Part shown: one piece after another, positions 1 through 6,061 of the stretch
Layout: each line of letters begins with the position of its first letter
Position numbering within the stretch: position 1 is the stretch's first letter
Source of the DNA: Clostridia bacterium
Lineage (GTDB): Bacteria; Aerophobota; Aerophobia; Aerophobales; AE-B3A
DNA: 7,076 nucleotides
Direction of reading: 5' to 3'
Assembly (NCBI GenBank): GCA_009618505.1
Contig: WJOQ01000330.1
Span: forward strand, 1 to 7,076
The notes under the pieces: generated by a model
Told to the model about the DNA's origin: nothing
What the model saw: the letters and a program-made list of their open reading frames with translations, nothing else
The model's database searches: none
Made by a program: the position numbers and the translations under genes

Positions 1-278
1 CCTCCCGAACGATTTTTATATCTAGGAGCGATTACGTCAAAAAGCTTTTTTGTTACTTTCTTATCTCGAACAATTTTGAATGCATTTCGCCTGTGATGAA
101 CAGAATCAACTTTAGCCAAAGTGATTATTTTTTCTGCCCATCTAGCCATCTCCTTAGCCTTCGCCTCTGTGGTAGTAATTTCTTCATAAAAAAGGAGTGA
201 TTTGATCAAATTTATTAATAACGCTTCTCTTTGGTCTTTATCCCGCCCTAATTTTCTTCCTTTTTTTCTATGTCTCAT
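1..278 (-). CDS. rplQ: 50S ribosomal protein L17, 3' end cut by window edge
   Basis: L17 is a large-subunit protein near the peptide exit tunnel and is normally the last gene of the alpha operon. Reading the minus strand from the ATG at 278 gives 92 codons without a stop before the window ends. The protein begins MRHRKKGRKLGRDKDQREAL and continues with the L17-typical stretch LLINLIKSLLFYEEITTTEAKAKE in slightly varied form, then AEKIITLAK and HHRRNAFKIV. The last visible residues (APRYKNRSGG) fall in the conserved central RxGG region, so roughly the C-terminal quarter is missing. The start lies 11 nt inside the end of rpoA, which implies translational coupling. Only a weak AAAGAGA-like ribosome site precedes it. 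Identity is clear from sequence and gene order. Confidence 0.95.
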   Translation of the reverse strand, partial: MRHRKKGRKLGRDKDQREALLINLIKSLLFYEEITTTEAKAKEMARWAEKIITLAKVDSVHHRRNAFKIVRDKKVTKKLFDVIAPRYKNRSG

Positions 279-1212
279 TCTCTTTTTCTTTAGCTAAGCT
301 TAGATTATATTTAGCCAGCTCCCTTTCTACCTTTTCCAGTGACTTTTTCCCAAACTTTTGTATTTTGAGAAGTTCTTTGCCGCTTACATTAGTTAAATCC
401 CTCATCTTCTTAATCCCCAAACCTTTTAAAGCACGAAGGGGAGTGGCAGAAAATCCTATTTTTTCCACTTCTTCTTCCAAAAACTCTCTTTTTTCCATCT
501 TCGTTTCTATTTCCTTTTTACCTAGAGTAGCAAAAGGAGCGAAACATTCAATCAAAATCTTAGCAGCCTTTTGTATTACTTCATCAGGCCTAACTGTGCC
601 ATCAGTAAAAACTTCGAGAGCAAGAGAATCAAAACTGGTTTTTCTTCCAATCCTGGCTGACCTTACTTCATATTTTACTTTCTTAATGGGCGTAAAGACA
701 GAGTCTATCGGAATAGTTCCCACTGGTTGGTCGGCCTTTTTATTTTCTTCTGCTTCCACATAGCCCATGCCTTTAGCTAAAGTAATCTCCATTGAAAGAT
801 GTGTGTTCTTGTTATCCAGGGTAGCTATGGGTACATCCGGATTAACGATTTCTGCCTCGCTGTCAGGTTTGATATGAGAAGCTTTCACTTCTAAAGGACC
901 CCGAACGTCTAAGAAGATTTTTTTTTCTTTTTCACCAGTAAACAATCTCGCTCTAATCTTTTTAAAGTTCTGTATGATTTGCAGCACATCCTCTTTAACC
1001 CCTTTAATGGAGCAAAACTCGTGGAACACACCTTCAATCTTTACAGAAATCACAGCTACACCAGGAATAGAGGAAAGCAAAATTCGTCGAAGAGAATTAC
1101 CCACAGTTATACCATATCCTCTTTCCAAAGGCTCGATAACAAACCTACCATAAGTATCAGAAAAAGTATCTTTTTCAATTATTATCTCTTTTGGTTTTAC
1201 TAATTCCCTCAC
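268..1212 (-). CDS. rpoA: DNA-directed RNA polymerase subunit alpha
   Basis: Alpha dimerises to nucleate RNA polymerase assembly, and its C-terminal domain contacts promoter DNA and activators. The N-terminal domain shows PLERGYGITVGNSLRRILLSS (about residues 28-48), the IEGVFHEF segment and, near residue 207, GTVRPDEVIQKAAKIL. A short linker leads to an HhH-type C-terminal domain ending in FGKKSLEKVERELAKYNLSL. I place the start at the GTG at 1212 (314 aa, close to the usual 310-340), because GGAGGAGGAGGT lies 1-8 nt upstream and the N-terminus MRELVKPKEI then matches other alphas. An alternative GTG at 1230 adds six residues but has no Shine-Dalgarno and abuts a repeat. Aligned by eye with E. 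coli, R265 is Thr257, N268 is Arg260 and E302 is Lys294, while G296, K298 and S299 are kept, so DNA contacts may differ. Confidence 0.95.
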   Translation of the reverse strand: MRELVKPKEIIIEKDTFSDTYGRFVIEPLERGYGITVGNSLRRILLSSIPGVAVISVKIEGVFHEFCSIKGVKEDVLQIIQNFKKIRARLFTGEKEKKIFLDVRGPLEVKASHIKPDSEAEIVNPDVPIATLDNKNTHLSMEITLAKGMGYVEAEENKKADQPVGTIPIDSVFTPIKKVKYEVRSARIGRKTSFDSLALEVFTDGTVRPDEVIQKAAKILIECFAPFATLGKKEIETKMEKREFLEEEVEKIGFSATPLRALKGLGIKKMRDLTNVSGKELLKIQKFGKKSLEKVERELAKYNLSLAKEKENET

Positions 1213-1213
1213 T

Positions 1214-1225
1214 ACCTCCTCCTCC
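1214..1225 (-). promoter_or_regulatory. Ribosome binding site that decides the rpoA start
   Basis: The minus strand reads GGAGGAGGAGGT here, a triple overlapping Shine-Dalgarno core. Its first two GGAGG copies lie 8 and 5 nt before the GTG at 1212, which is ideal spacing. It lies downstream of the alternative GTG at 1230, so it cannot serve that codon. This favours the 314-residue RpoA. Confidence 0.8.
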
Positions 1226-1236
1226 GTCACTGTATT

Positions 1237-1330
1237 TAGTATATCATATTGCGTATATCGTATGTCGTTTGGTGATAATTCGATTCACGCACTTCTTTTT
1301 CGATATACTACATACGATATACCATATACG
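1237..1330. repeat. Inverted pair of 7-base-period degenerate arrays, rpsD-rpoA gap (locus 1)
   Basis: This array fills most of the 139-nt gap between rpsD and rpoA. On the plus strand the left arm reads in heptads GTATATC, ATATTGC, GTATATC, GTATGTC (1239-1266). The right arm reads CGATATA, CTACATA, CGATATA, CCATATA, CG (1301-1330). The right arm is the left-arm motif in reverse complement: GTATATCGTATGT (1253-1265) pairs perfectly with 1310-1322, and TAGTATATC (1237-1245) with 1302-1310. About 33 nt separate the arms. In the transcript it could form a long hairpin just ahead of the rpoA ribosome site. No ORF or recognisable mobile-element gene is present. The function is unknown. Confidence 0.8.
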
Positions 1331-1351
1331 AATTTCGGTTTACAATTGCCG

Positions 1352-1969
1352 CTACCTTGAATAGTATTCCACTATTAAGTTCAGGTCGATTTCTTGATTC
1401 AACTCTTCTTTTGAAGGAAATCTTTTGATTGTTCCCTTCATAGCCCCTTTATCTATTTCGAGCCATTCCGGGATTACCTTTTCTCGCGAGGCTTCTAGAA
1501 TCTGCTTGACCAAAGCTGATTTTTTGCTCTTCTTGCTAAATTCAATTACGTCTCCCTCTTTCATCAGATAGGAGGCAATATCTACTACCCTACCATTAAC
1601 TAAAAAATGACCATGATTCACTAATTGTCGTCCCTGGGCGCGAGAAAAACTAAAACTAAGTCTATATACCACATTATCTAATCTTCGCTCTAGTAGTCTT
1701 AGAAACTCTTCTCCCGTTATGTTAGGTGACTTTTCTGCCAGGTGGTAGTATCGGCGAAACTGATTTTCCATTATACCATATTCCCATCTGACTCTCTGCT
1801 TTCCTCTAAGTTGTAATCCGTATTGAGAAGTTCTTCTTCTCCGCACAAACCTCTCTGATTTCTTTTTCTCCAGACTACATTTATCTGAATAACACCTTTC
1901 CCCTTTCAAGAAAAGTTTTACTTTTAGCCTGCGGCATTTCTTGCATTTGCTTTCTATATCTCGTGCCAA
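1352..1969 (-). CDS. rpsD: 30S ribosomal protein S4
   Basis: S4 is a primary 16S rRNA-binding protein that starts small-subunit assembly. In E. coli it also represses the alpha operon. The N-terminus MARDIESKCKKCRRLKVKLF continues into LKGERCYSDKC, giving a four-cysteine zinc site (C9, C12, C26, C31) at the positions known from Thermus S4. The S4 RNA-binding domain follows (about residues 95-155: RRLDNVVYRLSFSFSRAQGRQLVNHGHFLVNG), and the protein ends VEYYSR. I place the start at the TTG at 1969 (205 aa, family 200-210), because AAAGGAGG lies 5 nt upstream and the protein then begins with the family's usual MAR. The open frame continues to another TTG at 2017, but those 16 residues are translated from a repeat and have no counterpart in the family. 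TTG initiation of a core ribosomal protein is uncommon. Confidence 0.95.
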   Translation of the reverse strand: MARDIESKCKKCRRLKVKLFLKGERCYSDKCSLEKKKSERFVRRRRTSQYGLQLRGKQRVRWEYGIMENQFRRYYHLAEKSPNITGEEFLRLLERRLDNVVYRLSFSFSRAQGRQLVNHGHFLVNGRVVDIASYLMKEGDVIEFSKKSKKSALVKQILEASREKVIPEWLEIDKGAMKGTIKRFPSKEELNQEIDLNLIVEYYSR

Positions 1970-1974
1970 TAAAT

Positions 1975-1982
1975 CCTCCTTT
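1975..1982 (-). promoter_or_regulatory. Ribosome binding site that decides the rpsD start
   Basis: AAAGGAGG on the minus strand ends 5 nt before the TTG at 1969. It is the strongest Shine-Dalgarno in the rpsK-rpsD gap and begins only 2 nt after the repeat array ends. It fixes the S4 start at 1969, not at the repeat-encoded TTG at 2017. Confidence 0.85.
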
Positions 1983-1984
1983 CT

Positions 1985-2041
1985 CGTATCGTGTATATCG
2001 TATATCGTGATGCGCAATACGCATCACGCACGACGCATCAC
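1985..2041. repeat. 7-base-period degenerate array with central hairpin, rpsK-rpsD gap (locus 2)
   Basis: This array covers 57 of the 76 bases between rpsK and rpsD. Read on the plus strand it divides exactly into eight heptads: CGTATCG, TGTATAT, CGTATAT, CGTGATG, CGCAATA, CGCATCA, CGCACGA, CGCATCA, then C. All but one heptad start with CG. The two halves are inverted and meet without a spacer, giving a perfect 8-bp stem, GTGATGCG (2007-2014) with CGCATCAC (2020-2027), around a 5-nt loop. CGCATCAC recurs at 2034-2041, so an alternative pairing shifted by 14 nt is possible. The array begins 4 nt after the rpsK stop and ends 2 nt before the rpsD Shine-Dalgarno. No T-run follows the stem, so it is not a normal terminator. 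Confidence 0.85.
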
Positions 2042-2045
2042 TAAT

Positions 2046-2447
2046 TTATACTTTTCTTTTCTTGGGAGGACGACACCCATTATGAGGAATGGGAGTTGCC
2101 TCTTTGATAGAAATAACCTTTAAGCCAGCTGCTTGTAGGGTCCTAATAGCAGTTTCCCTTCCTGAACCTGGACCTTTCACTACTACCTTCACTTTTGTAA
2201 TTTCGAATCCCTCTTGAGCTTTTTTAACTATATTCTCGGCTGTCTTTTGGGCAGCAAAGGGAGTTCCCTTTTTTGTCCCCTTGAAACCCACCTCACCTGC
2301 TGAGCACCAACAAAGAACATCTCCTTGTAAATCGGTCATAGTAATTATAGTATTATTAAAGGTAGAATGAATATAAGCTACTGCCTCCTCCATTTTTGTT
2401 GTCTTCTTCTTCTTTTTCTTTATCTTTTCGCCCTTTTTCCTAGGCAT
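2046..2447 (-). CDS. rpsK: 30S ribosomal protein S11
   Basis: S11 sits on the small-subunit platform near the mRNA exit site and the Shine-Dalgarno helix. The 133-aa product has the family core [20 protein letters not shown], then [34 protein letters not shown] and the C-terminal signature [16 protein letters not shown]. The length is normal (about 125-135). The start is the ATG at 2447, with AGGAGA 6 nt upstream and a 9-nt gap after rpsM. Two details stand out. The N-terminal tail is very lysine-rich ([17 protein letters not shown], from A-rich codons). The usual WSSAG turn reads CWCSAG, putting two cysteines around a tryptophan. Identity is certain from sequence and position. Confidence 0.97.
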   Translation of the reverse strand: MPRKKGEKIKKKKKKTTKMEEAVAYIHSTFNNTIITMTDLQGDVLCWCSAGEVGFKGTKKGTPFAAQKTAENIVKKAQEGFEITKVKVVVKGPGSGRETAIRTLQAAGLKVISIKEATPIPHNGCRPPKKRKV

Positions 2448-2456
2448 CTTGCTCTC

Positions 2457-2834
2457 CTATTTCGTTCCTTTTTTCTTTTTACCCAGTGTCCTTCGTGGTC
2501 CTTTGCGGGATCTAGCATTCGACCTTGTTCTCTGCCCTCTTACCGGCAGACCTTTCTTATGCCGAATCCCCCTGTAACATCCAATATGTATCAGTCTGCT
2601 AACATCCGAACTGACCTGTCTTCTAAGTTCCCCTTCTATCTTGAAATCATTTTCGATAATCCTACGTAGTTTGTTCACCTCATCTTCAGTCAGATTCTTC
2701 CCTTGCGTATCTGGATTAACGCCAGTCTTAGAAATAATTTCTTTAGTCAGTGAGTACCCAATTCCATAAATAGAAGTCAGCCCTATTCTTATCTTCTTAT
2801 TAGGTGGAATTTCTACTCCAGCGATTCGAGCCAT
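2457..2834 (-). CDS. rpsM: 30S ribosomal protein S13
   Basis: S13 is a small-subunit head protein that contacts the P-site tRNA and forms the inter-subunit bridge with L5. The 125-aa product begins [19 protein letters not shown] and continues [14 protein letters not shown], the helix-hairpin-helix region of the family. It ends with the conserved [16 protein letters not shown] and [11 protein letters not shown] segments and a basic tail. The length is typical (115-125). The ATG at 2834 has GGGAGG 5 nt upstream. Only 12 nt separate it from rpmJ, so there is no room for the S4-binding leader that precedes rpsM in E. coli. If S4 autoregulation exists here, its target must be elsewhere. Confidence 0.97.
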   Translation of the reverse strand: MARIAGVEIPPNKKIRIGLTSIYGIGYSLTKEIISKTGVNPDTQGKNLTEDEVNKLRRIIENDFKIEGELRRQVSSDVSRLIHIGCYRGIRHKKGLPVRGQRTRSNARSRKGPRRTLGKKKKGTK

Positions 2835-2846
2835 TTATTCCTCCCT

Positions 2847-2960
2847 CTACCCTTGACGTTGCTTATGTTTTGGATTTTCACAGATAACCCGTACTACTCC
2901 TTTTCTCCTCACTATCTTACACTTCTTACACATCTTTTTCACTGAAGACCTGACTTTCAC
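2847..2960 (-). CDS. rpmJ: 50S ribosomal protein L36, zinc-binding form
   Basis: This small gene encodes 37 residues, beginning [14 protein letters not shown] and ending [10 protein letters not shown], the full usual length of L36. L36 is the smallest large-subunit protein and stabilises 23S rRNA near the L7/L12 base. The zinc ligands are intact as C11, C14, C27 and H32 (C-x2-C-x12-C-x4-H), which makes it the zinc-containing paralogue type. The start is the GTG at 2960, forming a 4-nt GTGA overlap with the infA stop. An AAGGAAAAGG tract just upstream can serve as the ribosome site. Order infA-rpmJ-rpsM is the classic arrangement. Confidence 0.95.
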   Translation of the reverse strand: MKVRSSVKKMCKKCKIVRRKGVVRVICENPKHKQRQG

Positions 2961-3184
2961 TTGCCTTTTCCTTCCCTATATACAATTCTTCCCCGCGATA
3001 AATCATAGGGAGAAATCTCCAGGCTAACTTTATCACCTGGAAGTATTCTGATAAACTTCATTCTCATCTTACCACACACATGAGCTAGCACTCTACGACC
3101 ACTGGCCAGCTCTATTCTAAAGGTAGCGTTGGGTAATGTCTCCAAAACAACTCCTGATGTCTTAATCAATTCCTCTTTGGTCAA
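2957..3184 (-). CDS. infA: Translation initiation factor IF-1
   Basis: IF1 binds the ribosomal A site during initiation and helps IF2 and IF3 to select initiator tRNA. The 75-aa product is a single OB-fold, close to the usual 72 residues. The conserved landmarks are visible: [40 protein letters not shown] and [13 protein letters not shown]. The usual HISGKMRM reads HVCGKMRM, and a short GKGK tail extends the C-terminus. The start is the TTG at 3184, which overlaps the adk stop as TTGA and has AAGGA 5-6 nt upstream. The end overlaps the rpmJ start as GTGA. The gene is therefore coupled on both sides. The map gene often found upstream is absent. Confidence 0.96.
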   Translation of the reverse strand: MTKEELIKTSGVVLETLPNATFRIELASGRRVLAHVCGKMRMKFIRILPGDKVSLEISPYDLSRGRIVYREGKGK

Positions 3185-3825
3185 ATTTTTTCCTTTTTGC
3201 CCAGAATCAATATTTTCTGAGTAATCTCCTCCGGTGACTGCTCTCCTTCAATATTATACAAAATCTTTTTCTTCCTGTAATAGCTAATCAGAGGATGGGT
3301 ATGCTTCAAATAGGTCCTTATTCTCTCCCTGATTGCTTCTGGATTATCATCATCTCTCTGGAAAAAAGAAGCTCCACAAACCCGACAGGTACTGCTAAAA
3401 TCTCCCAAATTTTCTTTGTTATATATGCGACCACAACTAGAACAGACCAACCGCCTACTCAACCGCTCTATAATAGTGGACTCTTTTACCTCTAGATTAA
3501 TCACTAAATCAAGTCTTCTATTTTCCCCATGCAGAATCTCATCTAATTTTTTTGCCTGAAATAGGTTACGAGGAAAACCGTCTAAAATAAACCCTTTCTT
3601 TTCCTCTCTTATTTTATCTTCTACAAGTTCTAAAACAATATCATCAGAGACAAGTCTTCCCTGTTTGATGAAATTTTCAGCTTTCTGACCCAAGAGAGTC
3701 CTCTCCTTAACTGCTTTCCTTAATAGGTCTCCTGCAACTATATGTACGAGACCCAGCTTGCCTTTCAGTCTTTCTACTTGCGTGCCTTTGCCTGCCCCGG
3801 GAGCGCCCAACAAGACCAGATGCAT
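3181..3825 (-). CDS. adk: Adenylate kinase, zinc-LID type, with an altered NMP pocket
   Basis: Adenylate kinase interconverts ATP + AMP and two ADP in the cytoplasm. The 214-aa length is the standard long bacterial form. The P-loop GAPGAGKGT is at residues 7-15, the NMP-binding segment AGDLLR at 31-36 and DGFPRN at 82-87. The LID carries a four-cysteine zinc site (C128, C131, C147, C150). R157 and R168 match the catalytic arginines E. coli R156 and R167. Two pocket positions are unusual: Thr31 of E. coli is Ala31, and the residue after R88 is Asn87. Both resemble UMP/CMP kinases, although the AMP-contacting Gln is kept at Gln90. AMP kinase activity remains the best call. The ATG at 3825 lies 5 nt after secY with GGGAG upstream, and the end overlaps infA as TTGA. 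Confidence 0.95.
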   Translation of the reverse strand: MHLVLLGAPGAGKGTQVERLKGKLGLVHIVAGDLLRKAVKERTLLGQKAENFIKQGRLVSDDIVLELVEDKIREEKKGFILDGFPRNLFQAKKLDEILHGENRRLDLVINLEVKESTIIERLSRRLVCSSCGRIYNKENLGDFSSTCRVCGASFFQRDDDNPEAIRERIRTYLKHTHPLISYYRKKKILYNIEGEQSPEEITQKILILGKKEKI

Positions 3826-3830
3826 ATCTG

Positions 3831-5114
3831 TTATCTCCCTGTTTTCATAAATCCCTTGTAATGTCGCATCAAAAGGTGAGATTCTAGCTGTTGCACTGTA
3901 TCCAGGGCTACACCTACCGCAATAAGAATGGAAGTTCCGCCAAAAGGAAGACTTTGACGCAAGAGTTCCCTATTAACTATCTCAGGAAGTATGGCAATAA
4001 AAGCAAAAAATATAGCACCAACAAAAGTAACCCGAGTAAGAACAGCTGTGATATACTCAGCAGTCGGTTTCCCTGGGCGGAGTCCAGGAATAAACCCCCC
4101 GTACCGACGCATATTATCTGCTACCTCTACTGGATTAAAAACAATCGCTGTATAAAAGAAAGTAAACAAAACTACCGCTAAAGCAAGCAGAACATAATAC
4201 AATGATGCCCCCGGACTCAGCCACCCAGCAATCTGCTGCGTAATAGGATGAGGAATGAATCTGGCTACTGTAGAAGGCAACATTAAAATAGCTATAGCAA
4301 AAATTATGGCAATCACTCCTACTCCCCCTACACGGATAGGGATATAAGAAGTCTGTCCTCCATAAACCTTTCTTCCTACTATTCTTCTGGCATAACGAAT
4401 AGGAATTCGTCTTTCCGCTTCATAAATGACTACTACAGCTGCAATCACAAAAATACTAATTAAAGCAAAAAGAAAAATGCGGAAGGGAGTTATCTCTCCA
4501 ACGCTCAGTAAGCTACCAATACTTCCTGCGGCTGGACGTAGCTGAGCTACAATTCCAGCAAAAATTATTAAGGAAATCCCATTACCTATACCCCTTTCAG
4601 TAATCTTCTCCCCCAACCACATTATAAATATAGTCCCCGCAAGTAAGGTCAGCACAGCAGAAAACATAAAAGCTGGTCCCCTGATAATTACAAAAGCCCC
4701 GTTCTCCATGTTTTGAATCATATAGGCTAATGTTACCGCCTGAATAGCACCGATGGGTAAAGTAGCATACCTGGTAATCTGAGTGATTTTCTGTCTTCCC
4801 TCTTCTCCTTGCTTGCTCAACCGTTCAAGCTGAGGTATAGCTACGGTTAAAAGCTGCATAATAATTGAAGTACTAATATAAGGCATTATTCCCATAGCAA
4901 AAATAGACATTCGGCTAAGGGCCCCACCACCGAAAATATTCATTAAGCCGAAGGCTCCTGTTTCAAAGATAGCACTTCGGGCAAGAGCATCTACATTTAT
5001 TCCTGGGATAGGAACAAAAATGCCAAACCTGAAAACTACAAACACACCTAATGTAAAAAGGATTCTTCTCCGCAGCTCCGGAATTCTAAAAATATTCTGA
5101 AATCTCTCTAGCAT
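3831..5114 (-). CDS. secY: Preprotein translocase channel subunit SecY
   Basis: SecY is the inner-membrane channel through which SecA or ribosomes push unfolded proteins. The 427-aa product has the usual length and about ten hydrophobic segments, starting near residues 18-34. The TM2/plug region is NIFGGGALSRMSIFAMGIMPYI (59-80, with small variation from the family). Further landmarks are GEKITERGIGNGIS (168-181), the cytoplasmic ERRIPIRYARR loop (near 235-245), the C5 loop GFIPGLRPGKPT (340-351) with the SecA-critical arginine at 346, and the C-terminal QLESHLLMRHYKGFM. The start chosen is the ATG at 5114, since GAGGT lies 6 nt upstream and the protein then begins [24 protein letters not shown] one codon earlier (5117) would be too close to that site. 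Its ATG shares one base with the rplO stop (TGATG), indicating coupling. Confidence 0.96.
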   Translation of the reverse strand: MLERFQNIFRIPELRRRILFTLGVFVVFRFGIFVPIPGINVDALARSAIFETGAFGLMNIFGGGALSRMSIFAMGIMPYISTSIIMQLLTVAIPQLERLSKQGEEGRQKITQITRYATLPIGAIQAVTLAYMIQNMENGAFVIIRGPAFMFSAVLTLLAGTIFIMWLGEKITERGIGNGISLIIFAGIVAQLRPAAGSIGSLLSVGEITPFRIFLFALISIFVIAAVVVIYEAERRIPIRYARRIVGRKVYGGQTSYIPIRVGGVGVIAIIFAIAILMLPSTVARFIPHPITQQIAGWLSPGASLYYVLLALAVVLFTFFYTAIVFNPVEVADNMRRYGGFIPGLRPGKPTAEYITAVLTRVTFVGAIFFAFIAILPEIVNRELLRQSLPFGGTSILIAVGVALDTVQQLESHLLMRHYKGFMKTGR

Positions 5115-5548
5115 CAAATAACCTCTATTTTTCCCCCTGCTTCCTTTATTTTCCTCTCAGCTTCTTTGGAAAATTGATGAGCCTTTACTTCCAAGGCTAG
5201 ATTAAGCTTTCCTTTACCCAATATCTTAATTTTGCCTTTTTTCTTCACTAGCCCTGTTTTTATCAACAATTCTGGACTAACAACAACATCATCCTTTTGA
5301 AATATATTCAAATCCTTAACATTGACTATTTGGTTTCTCTGTTTAAGGACACTGGTAAAACCTCTTTTGGGAACTCTGCGAGTAAGAGGCATCTGCCCCC
5401 CTTCAAACCAGAGAGCAACTTTCGAACGAGCCTTTTGTCCTTTGTGTCCCCGTGTAGATGTTTTACCATGCCCTGAACTAGGCCCTCTGCCTACTATTTT
5501 CCTTCTATGAGTAGCTCCAGAAGGAGGTGTCAATAACGATGCATTCAT
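5114..5548 (-). CDS. rplO: 50S ribosomal protein L15
   Basis: L15 is a late-assembly large-subunit protein that threads an extended glycine- and arginine-rich N-terminal arm through 23S rRNA. That arm is clear here: [24 protein letters not shown] at about residues 19-42, followed by [17 protein letters not shown]. The C-terminal globular domain includes [22 protein letters not shown]. The length of 144 aa is normal. The ATG at 5548 overlaps the rpsE stop as ATGA, with AAGGA 7 nt upstream. In many bacteria rpmD (L30) lies between rpsE and rplO. Here the overlap leaves no space for it. The end overlaps secY by one base. Confidence 0.96.
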   Translation of the reverse strand: MNASLLTPPSGATHRRKIVGRGPSSGHGKTSTRGHKGQKARSKVALWFEGGQMPLTRRVPKRGFTSVLKQRNQIVNVKDLNIFQKDDVVVSPELLIKTGLVKKKGKIKILGKGKLNLALEVKAHQFSKEAERKIKEAGGKIEVI

Positions 5549-6054
5549 CGATGGTTCCTTTTTCGTAATCTAATAACCTTATCAGGATCTCTTAGGTTTC
5601 TTAGTCCCTCAATTGTAGCTTTAGCTAGATTAAGAGGGTTATTACTCCGTAAAGACTTGCTCAAGATATCTTTTATTCCAGCTAACTCTACTACCGCTCT
5701 CACTGTCTCTCCAGCAATGACTCCGGTTCCAGAAGAAGCTGGTTTAAGAAGAACTTGCCCTGCTCCATACTTTCCTATTATTTCATGAGGAATAGTATTA
5801 TTTCTAAGAGAAACATAGATCGTATTCCTCTCTGCTTTTTTTCTTCCTTTCCTTATGGCTTCAACTAATTCTTTAGCCTTTCCTAAACCAAGACCTACCT
5901 TACCTTTTCGATTGCCCACCACTACCAAAGCATTAAACCCTATAGTCCGGCCTCCTTTAACTACAGTAAAAACTCTGCGCACCCTTATTAATCTCTCTTC
6001 TAATTGACCGCCCTTTTCCTTTGCATTATTATCTTCTTCTTTTGACCTCTGCAC
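5545..6054 (-). CDS. rpsE: 30S ribosomal protein S5
   Basis: S5 lies at the mRNA entry channel of the small subunit and contributes to decoding accuracy. Family landmarks are the N-terminal dsRNA-binding-like domain, with [32 protein letters not shown] (about residues 30-61), and the C-terminal part, with [28 protein letters not shown] and [18 protein letters not shown] assign the start to the GTG at 6054. GAGGAG lies 7 nt before it, and the 169-aa product matches the family's usual 160-170. The open frame extends to a TTG at 6153 and an ATG at 6150, adding 32-33 residues. That part is translated largely from an inverted heptad repeat, has no good ribosome site and resembles nothing in S5. 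The stop overlaps rplO as ATGA. Confidence 0.95.
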   Translation of the reverse strand: MQRSKEEDNNAKEKGGQLEERLIRVRRVFTVVKGGRTIGFNALVVVGNRKGKVGLGLGKAKELVEAIRKGRKKAERNTIYVSLRNNTIPHEIIGKYGAGQVLLKPASSGTGVIAGETVRAVVELAGIKDILSKSLRSNNPLNLAKATIEGLRNLRDPDKVIRLRKRNHR

Positions 6055-6061
6055 TGTTAGA

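Noticed and set aside
365..763. Plus-strand open frames, for example inside rpoA, rpsK, rpsM, adk, secY, rplO, rpsE, rplR and rplF
   Set aside because: Each lies antisense to a confidently identified gene, has no family resemblance and no convincing ribosome site. They are shadow frames.
1213..1230. GTG at 1230 as the rpoA start
   Set aside because: No Shine-Dalgarno precedes it and it abuts the repeat. The GTG at 1212 has GGAGG at ideal spacing and gives the usual N-terminus.
1234..1265. Possible sigma-70 promoter before rpoA (TATACT with a weak ACGACA)
   Set aside because: The TATACT falls in AT-rich heptad repeat sequence, the -35 match is poor and the spacing is about 19 nt. Such words arise by chance in this repeat.
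1237..1330. Insertion sequence or MITE
   Set aside because: No transposase, no clear target duplication and no shared sequence between the three loci. The inverted arms make a mobile origin possible but unsupported.
1985..2041. CRISPR array or rho-independent terminator
   Set aside because: Units are 7 bases with no unique spacers, so it is not CRISPR. The hairpin is not followed by a T-run on the transcribed strand and lies before the next gene's ribosome site.
5115..5117. TTG at 5117 as the secY start
   Set aside because: It lies only 3 nt after GAGGT, while the ATG at 5114 has 6-nt spacing and gives the family-typical MLE start.
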